Of a stretch of 64,000 nt of DNA, positions 35,077 through 45,524 are shown piece after piece (the stretch's first letter is position 1; each line of letters opens with the position of its first letter). Below the pieces are notes generated by a model. That model searched no databases and had not been told where the DNA came from. It saw only the letters and a program-made list of their open reading frames with translations. The stretch comes from Symsagittifera roscoffensis. Lineage: Eukaryota > Xenacoelomorpha > Acoela > Convolutidae. The stretch covers positions 30,158,833 through 30,222,832 of the forward strand of contig NC_087062.1 of assembly GCF_963678635.1 (NCBI RefSeq), written 5' to 3'. The translations under genes were made by a program, and so were the position numbers.

Positions 35077-36342
35077 TCTGTGCCAGTCGGTCATATCTGG
35101 AAGTTTGACCTTGAGAGGCACGAAAATACGTAATTTTGGAGTGAAGTTTTAATTTTCAAAATTTCGAATGGAGCCTGTCATGCTTAGTTTTCTCGTACCA
35201 ACTGAAAACAAAAAGAGAAAAATCATAACATCCGAGTTTACAATCGCGGGAAAGTGCTTGAATAGAACAGCGGGAAATTGCTATTCGCGATTTCCAGATA
35301 TAAAATAGGACACGAGTAGAGCTGTCTTATCCCGAAATAGGAAGAGAGATAATAAAAAGAAGAGAGAACAACTATTCGGAACAAACTAGAGTGAACCATC
35401 AATGGAAAGGTGGACAGCTTGAGTGTCCCAATGGTTCAAACAAAAACTCAAATTCTAGAGTCAGAATTTACTTCTGTTACCAAAACTGACCGACCAGTAT
35501 TAAACTTATCTAGTTATATTATCTAATTCTTGAGTTGCTTACCAATTTAATTACTCCTTGTACTCGAGTGCATCAACATGTGAGTCCCTAATTTAAATTT
35601 CCCGAGTGTGTTTTATGATTGTTATGTTGAGGTAAGGCGAGTTTTAGGTTGATCCATCTGAAATGGATCAAAGTTCCACTGTCCAATAAAAAGTAACTTA
35701 ACGGATTGTTCCGGCCCTGCTTTTAACGGCGTTCATGTATTTTGGGTATCTTGAGACCTAAGTTTGGGAACGTTCTTATACTCTAGAGTGGGGGATATTT
35801 TGGTAGTAGCCTTTAAGCTGTAACGGGTTCTAGTCTCATGTCGCAAGCGAACCGAATTGGCTCCGACCGTTCTTGAGGTAGAAAAACACAAGAGATAGTG
35901 TCCCTGACTCTTGAGCCAATGGTTAAAGGGCCTATTTTTCTTAAGCCTCATATGTGACTGAAGTAGGCGACTGTTACAATCACAACAAACCGTAAAGGTA
36001 AAATCATTGAAATGATTTTGTTAAACTAGTTGTTAACCCGAAGAAAAGTCTATATTTCGATTTGATAATGCTTGCTAATTGCAAGCGTAACAGAGTGGCG
36101 GAGCAGAGTTTTGCAACACTTTCGATGCAAAAAAATGCGCCACAAACAGTGAATGAAAAAAAAATTGCACCACAAAAAAGTGAATGAATTAAGACAGAAG
36201 TCAAAAAACAATTCTGAAAAATATGTTGGAAAAAATTAATTGAAAAAATCACTTGACAAAATTTGAAAAATTGCTAATATTTTCATTGGATGAAGTTCAA
36301 AAACATCCCTTAAGAACTGCAATAAAAACTTTGGATAAAAAC
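35077..36342. other. non-coding interior of the 5.85-kb unit
   Basis: No gene was recognised. A short palindrome GATCCATCTGAAATGGATC occurs near 35653. A copy of the TTTGATAATGCTTGCTAATTG / GAGTGGCGGAGCAG module occurs at about 36050-36130. Open frames of 72-82 codons on - have no motif. Recurs at 40934-42199 and 46791-48057. Confidence 0.5.
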
Positions 36343-36414
36343 CTGGTAGTCTCATCCTATTTTTGCTGACCCAGGCATCAATGGAAGTTAAGTCTAGCTG
36401 TACTCGAACATTAT
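36343..36414 (-). pseudogene. scrap of an older LINE RT, interrupted by the younger LINE (unit A)
   Basis: On - it reads like RVQLDLTSIDAWVSKNRMRL, part of the RT segment just after the catalytic motif. It matches the older LINE at about 54388-54460. It stops exactly where the 33-base leader of the younger LINE begins. Also in unit B (42200-42271) and unit C (48058-48129), where the other side of the interrupted element reappears at 52838. Confidence 0.7.
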
Positions 36415-36447
36415 TAGCCTAATTGTTGTGATAAACTTATTAAATAG
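36415..36447 (+). other. 33-base leader at the LINE 5' end (candidate spliced leader), unit A
   Basis: Identical to the leader before the PHD/Penelope frame, in opposite orientation 1.34 kb away. It marks the 5' boundary of the LINE, because the sequence to its left is the interrupted older LINE. Copies: 42272-42304 and 48130-48162. Confidence 0.7.
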
Positions 36448-36573
36448 ATTTCCTTTCCCCGTATACAAACTGTGTATTTTCAGATATATGCCCTAGAGCT
36501 AATTCTAAAATCGCTTTCTTGAACGGAAAAAATAACAAAGTCCTGCTGCTCTAGGTGTTGCAGGTGAAGATTT

Positions 36574-37161
36574 ATGGTGCACTTTGTTGGCGCAATCTCT
36601 TTTCGTGCGGCCATCGACGCATCCCCTAGAAATTTCCAACGAAAATTATTCCCCATCCAGACATCAGTAGGAGGATTGAGCATCAACCCTGCCACAAAAA
36701 AGAACTACCAGTCGATCCAGAAGAACGAAGACAAACTTATTCTGTGGCACGACTTGATAAACAATACTGTGGCCCCCCACCACAGCAACAGTTGGAAACC
36801 TTGTTCAGTAAAACTACTGCTTACGATTCTCCACGGACTGCGTCACCGGATCGCAGCAATAGTATACACAAAACGAACCAACACCACAGACATACTCAAA
36901 AGATTGAGAACATTAGACATCCTCATTATTCTAGTAAAAAAGTTATTATCCACAAGAAAAAGAAAGAACAACAGAATTTTGCGAGATTCGAGGCAAATTT
37001 ACCCTTCTTTGATCCTTGAAGAGAGACTAATCAGAACCGTCTACAGAAGTAGAAATAATTTGAAAATGTTAGTCCTGAAGAAACGATCAAAGTCTGCTAC
37101 GAAGAAGTTACAGAAACAGTCAACGTCGAAGCGAAGGCAGAAAAAGAACAGCAAAAAATAA
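36574..37161 (+). CDS. unrecognised basic 195-aa ORF at the LINE 5' end (unit A)
   Basis: The frame starts at ATG 127 bases after the 33-base leader. It reads VGAISFRAAIDASPRNF, a conserved-looking LILWHDLINNTVAPHHSN, alternating hydrophobic beta-like segments (IAAIVYTKR, LDILIILVKKLL), then a Lys/Arg-rich tail. I do not recognise a named domain. The WHDxxNN segment and following strands could be a remnant of an alpha/beta hydrolase-like fold. Position within the LINE suggests an accessory ORF or a degraded ORF1. A second frame from 36744 is open for 91 codons but is probably a shadow. Unit A and B copies are cut off from the rest of the LINE. Confidence 0.45.
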   Translation: MVHFVGAISFRAAIDASPRNFQRKLFPIQTSVGGLSINPATKKNYQSIQKNEDKLILWHDLINNTVAPHHSNSWKPCSVKLLLTILHGLRHRIAAIVYTKRTNTTDILKRLRTLDILIILVKKLLSTRKRKNNRILRDSRQIYPSLILEERLIRTVYRSRNNLKMLVLKKRSKSATKKLQKQSTSKRRQKKNSKK

Positions 37162-38079
37162 AAAGTAAGCTTTTTCTGAAATTACAAGGGTAGCTTCTTG
37201 GGACTTAATTGTCTTAGAGCGGCCCAGTAATAATCAGATTTGGGCTTAGTGTTTTTGAAGGAGAAATTACGGGGTAGCTTCTTGAGACTTCAGTTTAGGA
37301 CCAGTTTCAGGACCAGTTTCAAGTCCTCCTCAAAGTTGTCGAAGTCAAAATCTTCAAAAAATTGATCTAAACGAGTCAATAAAAAAAACCTAACTTAGTA
37401 TATAAAAACAAATCGGTCTGAAACTAAACAAAAACCAATAAACTATAGTCATTGGTAAATCCTTTAAAAGAATACAGGAAAACTGAAAAACTTATCTAAT
37501 CTACAGTTAATGTAAGATGCTGCTAAGCCTGGGCTAGACTAAACCTAAGGGGTAGACTAAATATGCTGTCTATTTAACGTGTTCCTTAAAATTTGCAACT
37601 TGCATTGGAAAAGAGTGCACTGGTCTCACAACACTGCGCTTGTAAGCTCGCTTGTGTAAATTTTAATGAATACGTACAGTAATTCGCCTCCCATCTGATC
37701 AAATTCGTTTAGGACCAGTTTCAAGTCCTCCTCAAAGTTGTCGAAGTCAAAATCTTCAAAAAATTGATCTAAACGAGTCAATAAAAAAAACCTAACTTAG
37801 TATATAAAAACAAATCGGTCTGAAACTAAACAAAAACCAATAAACTATAGTCATTGGTAAAACCTTTAAAAGAATACAGGAAAACTGAAAAACTTATCTA
37901 ATCTACAGTTAATGTAAGATGCTGCTAAGCCTGGGCTAGACTAAACCTAAGGGGTAGACTAAATATGCTGTCTATTTAACGTGTTCCTTAAAATTTGCAA
38001 CTTGCATTGGAAAAGAGTGCACTGGTCTCACAACACTGCGCTTGTAAGCCTGCTTGTGTAAATTTTAATGAATACGTAC

Positions 38080-38936
38080 AGTAATTCGCCTCCCATCTGA
38101 TCAAATTCGTTTAGGACCAGTTTCAAGTCCTCCTCAAAGTTGTCGAAGTCAAAATCTTCAAACTCCAAAATAAACTCAGCGTCATCCTCAAGAATCATAG
38201 TCAGGTTGTGGCGTTTGTTCACGATTTCCGACCAGACATTGTGATGGCTCAACAAGCACGCAACTTCCCCCATCTTCAGGGGTCTATAATAAACAACCTG
38301 CAAAATTTAAAAAAATTTCATGCATTTACTATTGGGTTTGCAAAATAAAAGAGGGAAAACTTACAGAAAAGAAACAGATAGTTCTTACTATGAAACACGT
38401 ACTCGAGAGGATGCCTAAAACGTATTCCTATTAGGAAGCTCAAGTTAAGAAACCATATGAGTAATTTACTGAACAAACAATCTTAGTCATAACTACCTCT
38501 GCCACGACTCGGGCATGAGATAATTTTCCATCACACGAACTCCCATCCGTTCAAGTAGCAGCCAAGTCAAATTTCTAAAATATATACAACTTTTCAAAAA
38601 CCAACTCATTGGAAAAAAAATAGAAAAAGCCTAGCTTTACTTGAATAGAATGCAAAAACTCTAAGTCTGATATTTCTCACTAACTCGGCATCAACAGCTG
38701 TCACTCGATTATAGTCAAAACTCGGAAGCACGTTTCCAATTTCTTCTTCAATCAATAATCTGCGCTCTTCTCTCCTGTCCAAATTTATGAAAAAGACCTG
38801 GAAAGGCCATACAGCATCATTTAACTCAGTAAAAACGACATTCTACCACAACAAAAAAGTTGATTACCTCGAACCGTTGCTTTGCCACAGCCATAAAAGG
38901 CAGAATTGTCGTTGCCAGTTGCCACAATAAACTCAT
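38080..38936 (-). pseudogene. GT25 exons 1-4, second copy (unit B)
   Basis: Exons at 38936-38868, 38797-38685, 38574-38497 and 38283-38080 are intact with the same splice sites and phases as the copy used in the gene model, including the signal peptide and LEDDAEF motif. No copy of exon 5 lies between here and unit A. It could only make a full protein by splicing across unit A to the single exon 5 at 24923, otherwise it is a 5' half-gene. Possible alternative 5' end rather than a dead copy. Confidence 0.7.
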
Positions 38937-39362
38937 AGGTGTTCTGAAACATTATATGCCTGGGCTCTCCAATAGCTTGCACCCTCTGAATGACAAGTCT
39001 GCATACTCTAAGAGTGTAAATCTTAATTTCAAACACAGAGGCGAAGCACAGCTTCGCATCACTTGCGATACAACAAAAATAGCATTGCAAAGTAGCAGAC
39101 AATTACCAGTTTCCTGCTCCACTTGGGCAGCCACTTCGGCCTGTACTTCGGCACGGACATTCACTAATTAGGGTACAAAAGGGGCAAAACAAGAGAAAGA
39201 ACAGATTGTAAAATGGAGTGTAGAGAAAAGGATTTAAAAAATTGCGGCAGCGAGGAGGGTAAATGGATTTAAAATGGCGTGCAGAGGTGGAAGAACATCC
39301 AGCAAGAAAACAACTGAAAATCAACAAAACTACACTCATTTTAAAGAAATTTTTGCTAAAAA

Positions 39363-39402
39363 GTAAATTTCAAACGTTTTCGCAACTATGTGCATCGTCA
39401 GG
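39363..39402 (-). ncRNA. hammerhead-like motif (unit B)
   Basis: Same motif as at 33517-33556 (CTGACGA ... GAAAACG), downstream of the intact PHD/Penelope frame. Confidence 0.5.
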
Positions 39403-39667
39403 ATTTTTACAATAAACTACTCTAAATGACGATAAAACATCAATTTACAAATGTTATTTACAATAAATCACATACAATTTGGTTCTAAACCATCATGATA
39501 AAAAATTAGCCAATCACAGTTGACCTCTAAATTACTATTAAGATTAAAATACTTTTAACCTCTAAAATTAATTAAACATTTTAAAATTAATTTGTCTGGA
39601 AGTTTCTGAGTCATAATTTCGATTTAGACATGTACGTTTTGAATAAAAAACCAAAAATATTTTGGGA

Positions 39668-40894
39668 CTAAATTTTCAGTGTTAACTCCCTGCTCCTAAA
39701 CTCATCGCGCGTGTTCAAGCCCGGTTTCTCTTTCCTGATATGTATTGCCTCTAGTGTTAGCAATTTTGTTTGGTTGTTTGACCTATCTATAATTTCCCAA
39801 CTAAGATCTGCGCTATTTCCCTCAAGTTGGCATTGCTGAAGGTGGAGGCCTACCGGTGAGTCTGCTTTCCTATGTTCCTCAATTCTAGTGGTCAAATGTC
39901 GAACAGTTTGTCCGACATAGGTGGAAGTGCATCCACTACATGACAGTTTATAAACCACTCTTGACTTGAGGTCATTAGAAAATGCTGACTTCAGTGATGG
40001 TAAACATGATTGTAGTTTTCTTGTGGTGAAAACCACTTGAACGTTCGTTAATTTTCGTAACCTGTTAGCAAAATATTGGCTCTGGTTACCTCTATATTGC
40101 ACCATCAGCATTGGGGGCTTTTCATCCTTTGGTGATTGAACTGACAAACCCCTGTCACTATCCAGGGGCTTGCCTTTACCCTCGATGATCTTGCACAAGG
40201 CGTCTGAAGCCACCTTTGCGGACCAATTTTCAGGGTACTGATTTGTCAGCCATTGCGCCCTATTAGTTTCCATAGCCTTATCAAATTGCTCCCAGCTAGA
40301 TGTACTCCTAAAAACCCTGTGTACAGTGCCTTGGATAACACTACGCTTATACTGAGTTGGGGCGCAGCTTCTATAGTTCAGTATAGTCCCTGTATCTGTT
40401 GGTTTTTGATACCAACTGCAAGTTACACGCCTATCCTGCGATATATTTATGTTCAAATCCAGGAACGGCAAATTCCCCTCCGAATTAGTTTTCTCTAGAG
40501 TGAACTGCAAATTTGGATGAAGAGAATTGGCGGCATCGAGAAGACAACTCGGCTCCCCTCTGACTGTTCTAACAATGTCATCCACATACCTGAGGAACAA
40601 TTTCACCTGGGGAGTATCCTTCTCCTTGTTCTTAGCTCGGCAGCAGCTTTCACAGTACCAGACTATCTCGGTTATTGATGCGTATACGTCATCGGATATT
40701 TTTCCGCATTTTAGATGATACCAGTTTCGGCAACTCTCGCATTCAACCCCCTTTGATCTATATGTGACTTTCCTGCTGCAACATGGGCACAAGCCGTTTT
40801 TGTCATTAATTTGCTGTACCCCCGTTCCCACCGGTACAGCAAAGTATTTTGTCATTAATTTGCTGTACCCCCGTTCCCACCCGTTCCCACTCAT
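39668..40894 (-). CDS. PHD-like finger fused to Penelope-like RT tail and GIY-YIG, intact frame (unit B)
   Basis: 408 codons. Residues ~35-88 form a Cys4-His-Cys3 finger (CPCCSRKV, CESCRNWYHLKC, WYCESCC). After KNKEKDTP comes FLRYVDDIVRTV, the catalytic YVDD of reverse transcriptase, then NLPFLDLNI, CSWYQKPTDTG (typical Penelope/telomerase-like thumb region), FANRLRKL, and a GIY-YIG endonuclease with VVYKLSCSGC, STYVGQTVRHLTTRIEEHR and a C-terminal Glu (LEAIHIRKEKPGLN). The fingers and first palm motifs of RT that should precede YVDD are missing, and the finger takes their place, so independent polymerase activity is unlikely. A 49-base duplication lies in the first 100 bases, so the true start is uncertain. 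Nested head-to-head with the LINE 5' end. Confidence 0.85.
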   Translation of the reverse strand: MSGNGWERGYSKLMTKYFAVPVGTGVQQINDKNGLCPCCSRKVTYRSKGVECESCRNWYHLKCGKISDDVYASITEIVWYCESCCRAKNKEKDTPQVKLFLRYVDDIVRTVRGEPSCLLDAANSLHPNLQFTLEKTNSEGNLPFLDLNINISQDRRVTCSWYQKPTDTGTILNYRSCAPTQYKRSVIQGTVHRVFRSTSSWEQFDKAMETNRAQWLTNQYPENWSAKVASDALCKIIEGKGKPLDSDRGLSVQSPKDEKPPMLMVQYRGNQSQYFANRLRKLTNVQVVFTTRKLQSCLPSLKSAFSNDLKSRVVYKLSCSGCTSTYVGQTVRHLTTRIEEHRKADSPVGLHLQQCQLEGNSADLSWEIIDRSNNQTKLLTLEAIHIRKEKPGLNTRDEFRSRELTLKI

Positions 40895-40900
40895 TTTAAC

Positions 40901-40933
40901 CTATTTAATAAGTTTATCACAACAATTAGGCTA
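40901..40933 (-). other. 33-base leader (candidate spliced leader), unit B
   Basis: Directly precedes the PHD/Penelope frame by 6 bases; identical to 35044-35076. Confidence 0.7.
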
Positions 40934-42271
40934 TCTGTGCCAGTCGGTCATATCTGGAAGTTTGACCTTGAGAGGCACGAAAATACGTAATTTTGGAGTG
41001 AAGTTTTAATTTTCAAAATTTCGAATGGAGCCTGTCATGCTTAGTTTTCTCGTACCAACTGAAAACAAAAAGAGAAAAATCATAACATCCGAGTTTACAA
41101 TCGCGGGAAAGTGCTTGAATAGAACAGCGGGAAATTGCTATTCGCGATTTCCAGATATAAAATAGGACACGAGTAGAGCTGTCTTATCCCGAAATAGGAA
41201 GAGAGATAATAAAAAGAAGAGAGAACAACTATTCGGAACAAACTAGAGTGAACCATCAATGGAAAGGTGGACAGCTTGAGTGTCCCAATGGTTCAAACAA
41301 AAACTCAAATTCTAGAGTCAGAATTTACTTCTGTTACCAAAACTGACCGACCAGTATTAAACTTATCTAGTTATATTATCTAATTCTTGAGTTGCTTACC
41401 AATTTAATTACTCCTTGTACTCGAGTGCATCAACATGTGAGTCCCTAATTTAAATTTCCCGAGTGTGTTTTATGATTGTTATGTTGAGGTAAGGCGAGTT
41501 TTAGGTTGATCCATCTGAAATGGATCAAAGTTCCACTGTCCAATAAAAAGTAACTTAACGGATTGTTCCGGCCCTGCTTTTAACGGCGTTCATGTATTTT
41601 GGGTATCTTGAGACCTAAGTTTGGGAACGTTCTTATACTCTAGAGTGGGGGATATTTTGGTAGTAGCCTTTAAGCTGTAACGGGTTCTAGTCTCATGTCG
41701 CAAGCGAACCGAATTGGCTCCGACCGTTCTTGAGGTAGAAAAACACAAGAGATAGTGTCCCTGACTCTTGAGCCAATGGTTAAAGGGCCTATTTTTCTTA
41801 AGCCTCATATGTGACTGAAGTAGGCGACTGTTACAATCACAACAAACCGTAAAGGTAAAATCATTGAAATGATTTTGTTAAACTAGTTGTTAACCCGAAG
41901 AAAAGTCTATATTTCGATTTGATAATGCTTGCTAATTGCAAGCGTAACAGAGTGGCGGAGCAGAGTTTTGCAACACTTTCGATGCAAAAAAATGCGCCAC
42001 AAACAGTGAATGAAAAAAAAATTGCACCACAAAAAAGTGAATGAATTAAGACAGAAGTCAAAAAACAATTCTGAAAAATATGTTGGAAAAAATTAATTGA
42101 AAAAATCACTTGACAAAATTTGAAAAATTGCTAATATTTTCATTGGATGAAGTTCAAAAACATCCCTTAAGAACTGCAATAAAAACTTTGGATAAAAACC
42201 TGGTAGTCTCATCCTATTTTTGCTGACCCAGGCATCAATGGAAGTTAAGTCTAGCTGTACTCGAACATTAT

Positions 42272-42304
42272 TAGCCTAATTGTTGTGATAAACTTATTAA
42301 ATAG
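42272..42304 (+). other. 33-base leader at LINE 5' end, unit B
   Basis: Same as 36415-36447; left flank is the interrupted older LINE RT scrap. Confidence 0.7.
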
Positions 42305-42430
42305 ATTTCCTTTCCCCGTATACAAACTGTGTATTTTCAGATATATGCCCTAGAGCTAATTCTAAAATCGCTTTCTTGAACGGAAAAAATAACAAAGTCC
42401 TGCTGCTCTAGGTGTTGCAGGTGAAGATTT

Positions 42431-43018
42431 ATGGTGCACTTTGTTGGCGCAATCTCTTTTCGTGCGGCCATCGACGCATCCCCTAGAAATTTCCAACGAA
42501 AATTATTCCCCATCCAGACATCAGTAGGAGGATTGAGCATCAACCCTGCCACAAAAAAGAACTACCAGTCGATCCAGAAGAACGAAGACAAACTTATTCT
42601 GTGGCACGACTTGATAAACAATACTGTGGCCCCCCACCACAGCAACAGTTGGAAACCTTGTTCAGTAAAACTACTGCTTACGATTCTCCACGGACTGCGT
42701 CACCGGATCGCAGCAATAGTATACACAAAACGAACCAACACCACAGACATACTCAAAAGATTGAGAACATTAGACATCCTCATTATTCTAGTAAAAAAGT
42801 TATTATCCACAAGAAAAAGAAAGAACAACAGAATTTTGCGAGATTCGAGGCAAATTTACCCTTCTTTGATCCTTGAAGAGAGACTAATCAGAACCGTCTA
42901 CAGAAGTAGAAATAATTTGAAAATGTTAGTCCTGAAGAAACGATCAAAGTCTGCTACGAAGAAGTTACAGAAACAGTCAACGTCGAAGCGAAGGCAGAAA
43001 AAGAACAGCAAAAAATAA
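42431..43018 (+). CDS. unrecognised 195-aa LINE-associated ORF (unit B)
   Basis: Identical reading to 36574-37161. LINE sequence stops 132 bases after it at the duplication junction, so this is an orphan 5' fragment. Confidence 0.4.
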   Translation: MVHFVGAISFRAAIDASPRNFQRKLFPIQTSVGGLSINPATKKNYQSIQKNEDKLILWHDLINNTVAPHHSNSWKPCSVKLLLTILHGLRHRIAAIVYTKRTNTTDILKRLRTLDILIILVKKLLSTRKRKNNRILRDSRQIYPSLILEERLIRTVYRSRNNLKMLVLKKRSKSATKKLQKQSTSKRRQKKNSKK

Positions 43019-43936
43019 AAAGTAAGCTTTTTCTGAAATTACAAGGGTAGCTTCTTGGGACTTAATTGTCTTAGAGCGGCCCAGTAATAATCAGATTTGG
43101 GCTTAGTGTTTTTGAAGGAGAAATTACGGGGTAGCTTCTTGAGACTTCAGTTTAGGACCAGTTTCAGGACCAGTTTCAAGTCCTCCTCAAAGTTGTCGAA
43201 GTCAAAATCTTCAAAAAATTGATCTAAACGAGTCAATAAAAAAAACCTAACTTAGTATATAAAAACAAATCGGTCTGAAACTAAACAAAAACCAATAAAC
43301 TATAGTCATTGGTAAAACCTTTAAAAGAATACAGGAAAACTGAAAAACTTATCTAATCTACAGTTAATGTAAGATGCTGCTAAGCCTGGGCTAGACTAAA
43401 CCTAAGGGGTAGACTAAATATGCTGTCTATTTAACGTGTTCCTTAAAATTTGCAACTTGCATTGGAAAAGAGTGCACTGGTCTCACAACACTGCGCTTGT
43501 AAGCTCGCTTGTGTAAATTTTAATGAATACGTACAGTAATTCGCCTCCCATCTGATCAAATTCGTTTAGGACCAGTTTCAAGTCCTCCTCAAAGTTGTCG
43601 AAGTCAAAATCTTCAAAAAATTGATCTAAACGAGTCAATAAAAAAAACCTAACTTAGTATATAAAAACAAATCGGTCTGAAACTAAACAAAAACCAATAA
43701 ACTATAGTCATTGGTAAAACCTTTAAAAGAATACAGGAAAACTGAAAAACTTATCTAATCTACAGTTAATGTAAGATGCTGCTAAGCCTGGGCTAGACTA
43801 AACCTAAGGGGTAGACTAAATATGCTGTCTATTTAACGTGTTCCTTAAAATTTGCAACTTGCATTGGAAAAGAGTGCACTGGTCTCACAACACTGCGCTT
43901 GTAAGCCTGCTTGTGTAAATTTTAATGAATACGTAC

Positions 43937-44793
43937 AGTAATTCGCCTCCCATCTGATCAAATTCGTTTAGGACCAGTTTCAAGTCCTCCTCAAAGTTGT
44001 CGAAGTCAAAATCTTCAAACTCCAAAATAAACTCAGCGTCATCCTCAAGAATCATAGTCAGGTTGTGGCGTTTGTTCACGATTTCCGACCAGACATTGTG
44101 ATGGCTCAACAAGCACGCAACTTCCCCCATCTTCAGGGGTCTATAATAAACAACCTGCAAAATTTAAAAAAATTTCATGCATTTACTATTGGGTTTGCAA
44201 AATAAAAGAGGGAAAACTTACAGAAAAGAAACAGATAGTTCTTACTATGAAACACGTACTCGAGAGGATGCCTAAAACGTATTCCAATTAGGAAGCTCAA
44301 GTTAAGAAACCATATGAGTAATTTACTGAACAAACAATCTTAGTCATAACTACCTCTGCCACGACTCGGGCATGAGATAATTTTCCATCACACGAACTCC
44401 CATCCGTTCAAGTAGCAGCCAAGTCAAATTTCTAAAATATATACAACTTTTCAAAAACCAACTCATTGGAAAAAAAATAGAAAAAGCCTAGCTTTACTTG
44501 AATAGAATGCAAAAACTCTAAGTCTGATATTTCTCACTAACTCGGCATCAACAGCTGTCACTCGATTATAGTCAAAACTCGGAAGCACGTTTCCAATTTC
44601 TTCTTCAATCAATAATCTGCGCTCTTCTCTCCTGTCCAAATTTATGAAAAAGACCTGGAAAGGCCATACAGCATCATTTAACTCAGTAAAAACGACATTC
44701 TACCACAACAAAAAAGTTGATTACCTCGAACCGTTGCTTTGCCACAGCCATAAAAGGCAGAATTGTCGTTGCCAGTTGCCACAATAAACTCAT
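43937..44793 (-). pseudogene. GT25 exons 1-4, third copy (unit C)
   Basis: Exons at 44793-44725, 44654-44542, 44431-44354 and 44140-43937, all with intact splice sites. Same interpretation as the unit B copy. This is the most upstream copy in transcription direction. Confidence 0.7.
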
Positions 44794-45219
44794 AGGTGTT
44801 CTGAAACATTATATGCCTGGGCTCTCCAATAGCTTGCACCCTCTGAATGACAAGTCTGCATACTCTAAGAGTGTAAATCTTAATTTCAAACACAGAGGCG
44901 AAGCACAGCTTCGCATCACTTGCGATACAACAAAAATAGCATTGCAAAGTAGCAGACAATTACCAGTTTCCTGCTCCACTTGGGCAGCCACTTCGGCCTG
45001 TACTTCGGCACGGACATTCACTAATTAGGGTACAAAAGGGGCAAAACAAGAGAAAGAACAGATTGTAAAATGGAGTGTAGAGAAAAGGATTTAAAAAATT
45101 GCGGCAGCGAGGAGGGTAAATGGATTTAAAATGGCGTGCAGAGGTGGAAGAACATCCAGCAAGAAAACAACTGAAAATCAACAAAACTACACTCATTTTA
45201 AAGAAATTTTTGCTAAAAA

Positions 45220-45259
45220 GTAAATTTCAAACGTTTTCGCAACTATGTGCATCGTCAGG
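45220..45259 (-). ncRNA. hammerhead-like motif (unit C)
   Basis: Same motif as in units A and B. Confidence 0.5.
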
Positions 45260-45524
45260 ATTTTTACAATAAACTACTCTAAATGACGATAAAACATCAA
45301 TTTACAAATGTTATTTACAATAAATCACATACAATTTGGTTCTAAACCATCATGATAAAAAATTAGCCAATCACAGTTGACCTCTAAATTACTATTAAGA
45401 TTAAAATACTTTTAACCTCTAAAATTAATTAAACATTTTAAAATTAATTTGTCTGGAAGTTTCTGAGTCATAATTTCGATTTAGACATGTACGTTTTGAA
45501 TAAAAAACCAAAAATATTTTGGGA

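Larger units (their letters stand above)
31440..37293. repeat. ~5.85-kb segmental duplication, unit A
   Basis: This unit carries GT25 truncated exon-4 modules, GT25 exons 4-1, the PHD/Penelope ORF (frameshifted here), a stretch of unknown DNA, a 75-bp LINE RT scrap and the first ~880 bases of a LINE. The right edge is the sharp junction GACTTCAG|TTTAGGACCAG inside the LINE leader. Offset to unit B is 5846 for exons and 5857 past an 11-base deletion. Confidence 0.9.
37294..43150. repeat. ~5.85-kb segmental duplication, unit B
   Basis: 5857 bases between the two GACTTCAG|TTTAGG junctions. Contains truncated exon-4 modules (37294-38079), GT25 exons 4-1, the intact PHD/Penelope frame, LINE scrap and LINE 5' part. 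Differs from unit C by only scattered substitutions and one single-base insertion. Confidence 0.95.

Noticed and set aside
36744-37019. Second + frame of 91 codons (Gln/His-rich) overlapping the 195-aa ORF
   Set aside because: Present in three copies only because the unit is duplicated; composition follows the overlapping frame.
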